A stretch of DNA of 64,000 nt from Saprospiraceae bacterium (GTDB taxonomy: Bacteria > Bacteroidota > Bacteroidia > Chitinophagales > Saprospiraceae): positions 1 to 64,000 of the forward strand of contig JAHDES010000027.1 of assembly GCA_020628645.1 (NCBI GenBank), in the 5' to 3' direction. Below are positions 61,621 to 64,000 of the stretch, piece by piece. The stretch's first letter is position 1; each line of letters opens with the position of its first letter. The translations under genes were made by a program, and so were the position numbers. The notes below the pieces were generated by a model, which saw nothing but the letters and a program-made list of their open reading frames with translations, made no database searches and was not told where the DNA came from.

Positions 61621-63480
61621 TTAATCTAATTCAAATTGTTCTTTCCAATCGTCAGTTTTGTCCCATTCAAGCTGTAATTTTTTATCAAATAGAAAATTTC
61701 CAATCACCAAAAAATCCATTTCAGTTCGCATAAAACAACGATAAGCATCTTCTGGAGTACATACAATAGGTTCACCCCGAACATTGAAACTAGTATTCAC
61801 GACCATTCCACAATTGGTCAAATCTTCAAAAGCTTTTATCAAGCTATAATATTCAGGATTGGTTTCTTTGTGTACTGTTTGAATACGGGCTGAAAAATCT
61901 ACATGTGTAATTGCTGGTACCGTTGAACGACTAACATACAATTTATTTCTCAAATCCAACTGATGATAATCCACAGGAACTTCATTTCGTTGTTTTTGTT
62001 GTACCCCTTGCACTAATAGCATGTAAGGTGAAGTATGTTCTAACTCAAAATAATCGCTAGCACGTTCTGCTAAAACAGAAGGCGCAAAGGGTCGAAAACT
62101 CTCTCTATATTTAATTTTGAGATTGAGTTTTTTCTGCATTTCTGGATTGCGAGGGTCGCCAATGATTGAGCGATTACCCAAGGCGCGTGGACCAAACTCC
62201 ATCCGTCCTTGAAACCAACCAATCGCATTGCCTGCATCTATCAAAGGAGCAACTTCTTGACACAAATCATCAATCGAATCAAATTGTTGATAATTGGCTT
62301 TATAACGTCTACCTACTTTTAAAATATCTAAATCACTAAATTCTGGTCCTAGATAAGCACCTTTCATTTGATCGGGAAACCGTACTTGTCTTTCTTGTTC
62401 AAAATAAATATAATGTGCAGCTAATGCTGCTCCTAAAGCTCCTCCTGCATCACCTGCTGCTGGTTGAATGAATATATCATCGAAGATAGCTGTTTTTTGA
62501 AGTTTTCCATTGGCTACACAATTCAGTGCTACGCCTCCTGCCATACACAAGTGTTTTGTACCTGTCAGTCGTTGGGCTTCTTGTGCCATTTTTTCTAAAA
62601 CTTCCTCTGTAATTTTTTGAATAGCTAAGCCTAAATTGCAATGGCGCTGTTCTAATTTACTTTCAGAAGTTCGTTTGGGAAACCCAAAAAGCTGTTCCCA
62701 TTTTTTATCTACAACCATTCGCAAACCCGTCGCATAATTAAAATAGTCTTGGTTGAGCCAAATAGATCCATCATCATAGATTTGTATAAGTTCTTCTTTG
62801 ATGATCCTAATATAATTTTGTACCTCATCAGAATTAGGGTTTCCATAAGGAGCGAGCCCCATCAATTTGTATTCTCCAGAATTAACTCGAAAACCCAAAA
62901 AATAAGTAAAAGCAGAATACAGCAAGCCCAAAGAATGTGGAAATTGAAGTTCTTTTAAAATAGTAATTTGACCATCTTTGCCATGTGAAATACTCGCAGT
63001 TGCCCACTCTCCTACTCCATCTATGGTAAGAATAGCAGCTTCTTGAAAAGGAGAAGGATAAAAAGCACTAGCTGCATGAGAAAGGTGATGTTCTGGAAAG
63101 AGGAGTTTTAATTCCTTTCTATTATACGTTTCAATAGCTTCTAATTCTTTTCGGATAATATTTTTAAGAAATAGTTTTTCTTTGATCCAAACAGGTATAG
63201 CCGCTATAAATGAACGCAAGCCCTTGGGTGCAAAGCCATAGTAAGTTTCAAGAAGACGTTCAAATTTTAAAAGGGGTTTATCATAAAAAACGACAGCATC
63301 TAATTCATCAATCGAAAATCCACTTTGCTCCAAACAAAATTTTATCGCTTGTGTAGGAAAACTAGGATCGTGTTTTTTACGCGTAAACCGTTCTTCTTGT
63401 GCTGCTGCTATAATATCGCCTTTATGAATGATGGCGGCAGCTGAATCGTGGTAAAAAGCTGATATTCCCAATATTTTCAT
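61621..63480 (-). CDS. NodU/CmcH-type carbamoyltransferase
   Basis: This 619-aa enzyme begins with the family signature MKILGISAFYHDSAAAIIHK and AAAQEERFTRKKHDPSFP (residues 1-46), part of the Kae1-like carbamoyladenylate-forming fold. HHLSHAASAFYPSPF (about 131) gives the metal-binding His pair and CMAGGVALNCVANGKL (about 312) a further nucleotide-binding block. The C-terminal YrdC-like block contains FGPRALGNRSIIGDPR (about 432) and NTSFNVRGEPIVCTP (about 573). Such enzymes transfer carbamoyl from carbamoyl phosphate to hydroxyls of sugars or antibiotics. It overlaps the upstream SGNH gene by 4 bp (ATGA). The acceptor is unknown. Confidence 0.9.
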   Translation of the reverse strand: MKILGISAFYHDSAAAIIHKGDIIAAAQEERFTRKKHDPSFPTQAIKFCLEQSGFSIDELDAVVFYDKPLLKFERLLETYYGFAPKGLRSFIAAIPVWIKEKLFLKNIIRKELEAIETYNRKELKLLFPEHHLSHAASAFYPSPFQEAAILTIDGVGEWATASISHGKDGQITILKELQFPHSLGLLYSAFTYFLGFRVNSGEYKLMGLAPYGNPNSDEVQNYIRIIKEELIQIYDDGSIWLNQDYFNYATGLRMVVDKKWEQLFGFPKRTSESKLEQRHCNLGLAIQKITEEVLEKMAQEAQRLTGTKHLCMAGGVALNCVANGKLQKTAIFDDIFIQPAAGDAGGALGAALAAHYIYFEQERQVRFPDQMKGAYLGPEFSDLDILKVGRRYKANYQQFDSIDDLCQEVAPLIDAGNAIGWFQGRMEFGPRALGNRSIIGDPRNPEMQKKLNLKIKYRESFRPFAPSVLAERASDYFELEHTSPYMLLVQGVQQKQRNEVPVDYHQLDLRNKLYVSRSTVPAITHVDFSARIQTVHKETNPEYYSLIKAFEDLTNCGMVVNTSFNVRGEPIVCTPEDAYRCFMRTEMDFLVIGNFLFDKKLQLEWDKTDDWKEQFELD

Positions 63481-64000
63481 ATCCCCTCTAACATTGGTTG
63501 AATAATTTTCTGCAATTCTACAGCAATTCGTCTTTGTCCTTCGTTATTCCAATGATAACCATCTTTCGCACGTACACAAACACCATTATTACTGGCATGC
63601 AATACTTGAAAAGCAGGTGTATCATAAAAGGGAATACCTTGATCGGTAAAAATCCGTTTAAATTCGTCATTTTGGGGTTGATAAACATCGGCATTGAAGC
63701 CTATAATGGGGATGTTATTGTTTAGTTTTGTTTTAAATTTTTCAATTAATCTTTCAGTAACTAAAACGGACTGATCGAAAGCATGAAAGGATCGTTTTTC
63801 TTCTGCAATTCGTTTTTCTCCTACAATCTCCTCTTTTTTTAAGATGGAATATTCAATCTTTCGGAAGATTAAATCAATAAACTTAGATTTTCTAAGAAAG
63901 CTTGTCCACGTATGCGCGGGATTTTCATAGTATATTGTACCATCTAAAGATAAATAAGGACGTTCTAAACCTACTTTATAACCACAAGCTCGTTCTAAAT
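63477..64000 (-). CDS. SGNH/GDSL-type hydrolase, partial (runs off the right edge)
   Basis: The minus-strand frame is open from the window edge to TGA at 63,477 (about 173 residues). Near the C-terminus KDGYHWNNEGQRRIAVELQ contains the Asp-x-x-His catalytic pair and WNNEGH-like context of SGNH hydrolases. IPIIGFNADVYQPQNDEFKR fits a central beta strand and following helix. The N-terminal GDS block is outside. It overlaps the carbamoyltransferase start by four bases and is probably an acyl-hydrolase or acyltransferase acting on the same glycan or polymer. Confidence 0.75.
   Translation of the reverse strand, partial: LERACGYKVGLERPYLSLDGTIYYENPAHTWTSFLRKSKFIDLIFRKIEYSILKKEEIVGEKRIAEEKRSFHAFDQSVLVTERLIEKFKTKLNNNIPIIGFNADVYQPQNDEFKRIFTDQGIPFYDTPAFQVLHASNNGVCVRAKDGYHWNNEGQRRIAVELQKIIQPMLEGI

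Overview
The window is chromosomal DNA of an AT-rich member of the Bacteroidota, probably near the Saprospiria or Flavobacteriia. The signs are a short AMP nucleosidase, a DUF4837 lipoprotein, DUF6913 next to dapA, a fused heterodimer-type lycopene cyclase, paired OmpH/Skp chaperones, IntDOT-like integrase features, promoters of the TTTG / TAnnTTTG type and starts without an obvious Shine-Dalgarno sequence. The phylum is well supported; the finer placement is inference.

Region 1 (1-31,560) is mostly backbone. It holds a carotenoid operon crtI-crtB-crtY (minus strand), a rhodanese lipoprotein, ribosomal protein S1 divergent from D-aminoacyl-tRNA deacylase, two secreted or repeat proteins, and an accessory stretch at 10.1-18.2 kb. 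That stretch has an HxlR regulator with two 21-bp operators, a membrane protein, DUF1800 and DUF1501 secreted proteins and two tandem esterase lipoproteins. It also contains two decayed duplicates: the 3' end of a third esterase, and the promoter plus 5' end of the membrane-protein gene. Then follow mutL, DUF4837, an aspartoacylase-like hydrolase, a MATE exporter, an amidohydrolase, a P-loop kinase, a nucleoside hydrolase, an MtnK-like kinase, DUF6913-dapA and accA.

Region 2 (31,561-53,440) is a 21.8-kb integrated element in the 3' end of a tRNA-Asp gene. It is bounded by a 48-bp direct repeat (39 bp perfect) covering the tRNA 3' end and its terminator. It carries a tyrosine integrase, a primase-helicase, a second SF2 helicase, a RecA-like ATPase, DUF3871, an XRE regulator with a palindromic operator, and a repeated G-rich dyad that may be an origin. 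No relaxase, conjugation or virion gene is seen. The cargo has two apparent conflict or defence modules: a three-gene operon ending in a PIN-like/TPR-like 779-aa protein (38.9-43.4 kb), whose other two proteins I do not recognise, and an ABC-3C three-component system (REase-like effector, middle component, DUF3732 SMC-like ATPase; 44.0-47.7 kb).

Region 3 (53,440-64,000) returns to backbone: AMP nucleosidase, an unknown conserved protein, two OmpH-like chaperones, histidine ammonia-lyase converging on IMP dehydrogenase, and at the right edge a carbamoyltransferase operon (SGNH hydrolase, NodU-type carbamoyltransferase, a 49-aa DUF5989 protein, SxtJ-like membrane protein).

Several intergenic gaps hold palindromic, multi-hairpin elements (18.1, 25.6, 28.6, 30.2, 55.8 and 61.5 kb) that look like small non-autonomous or structured repeats. 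No rRNA or CRISPR array is present; one tRNA is present.
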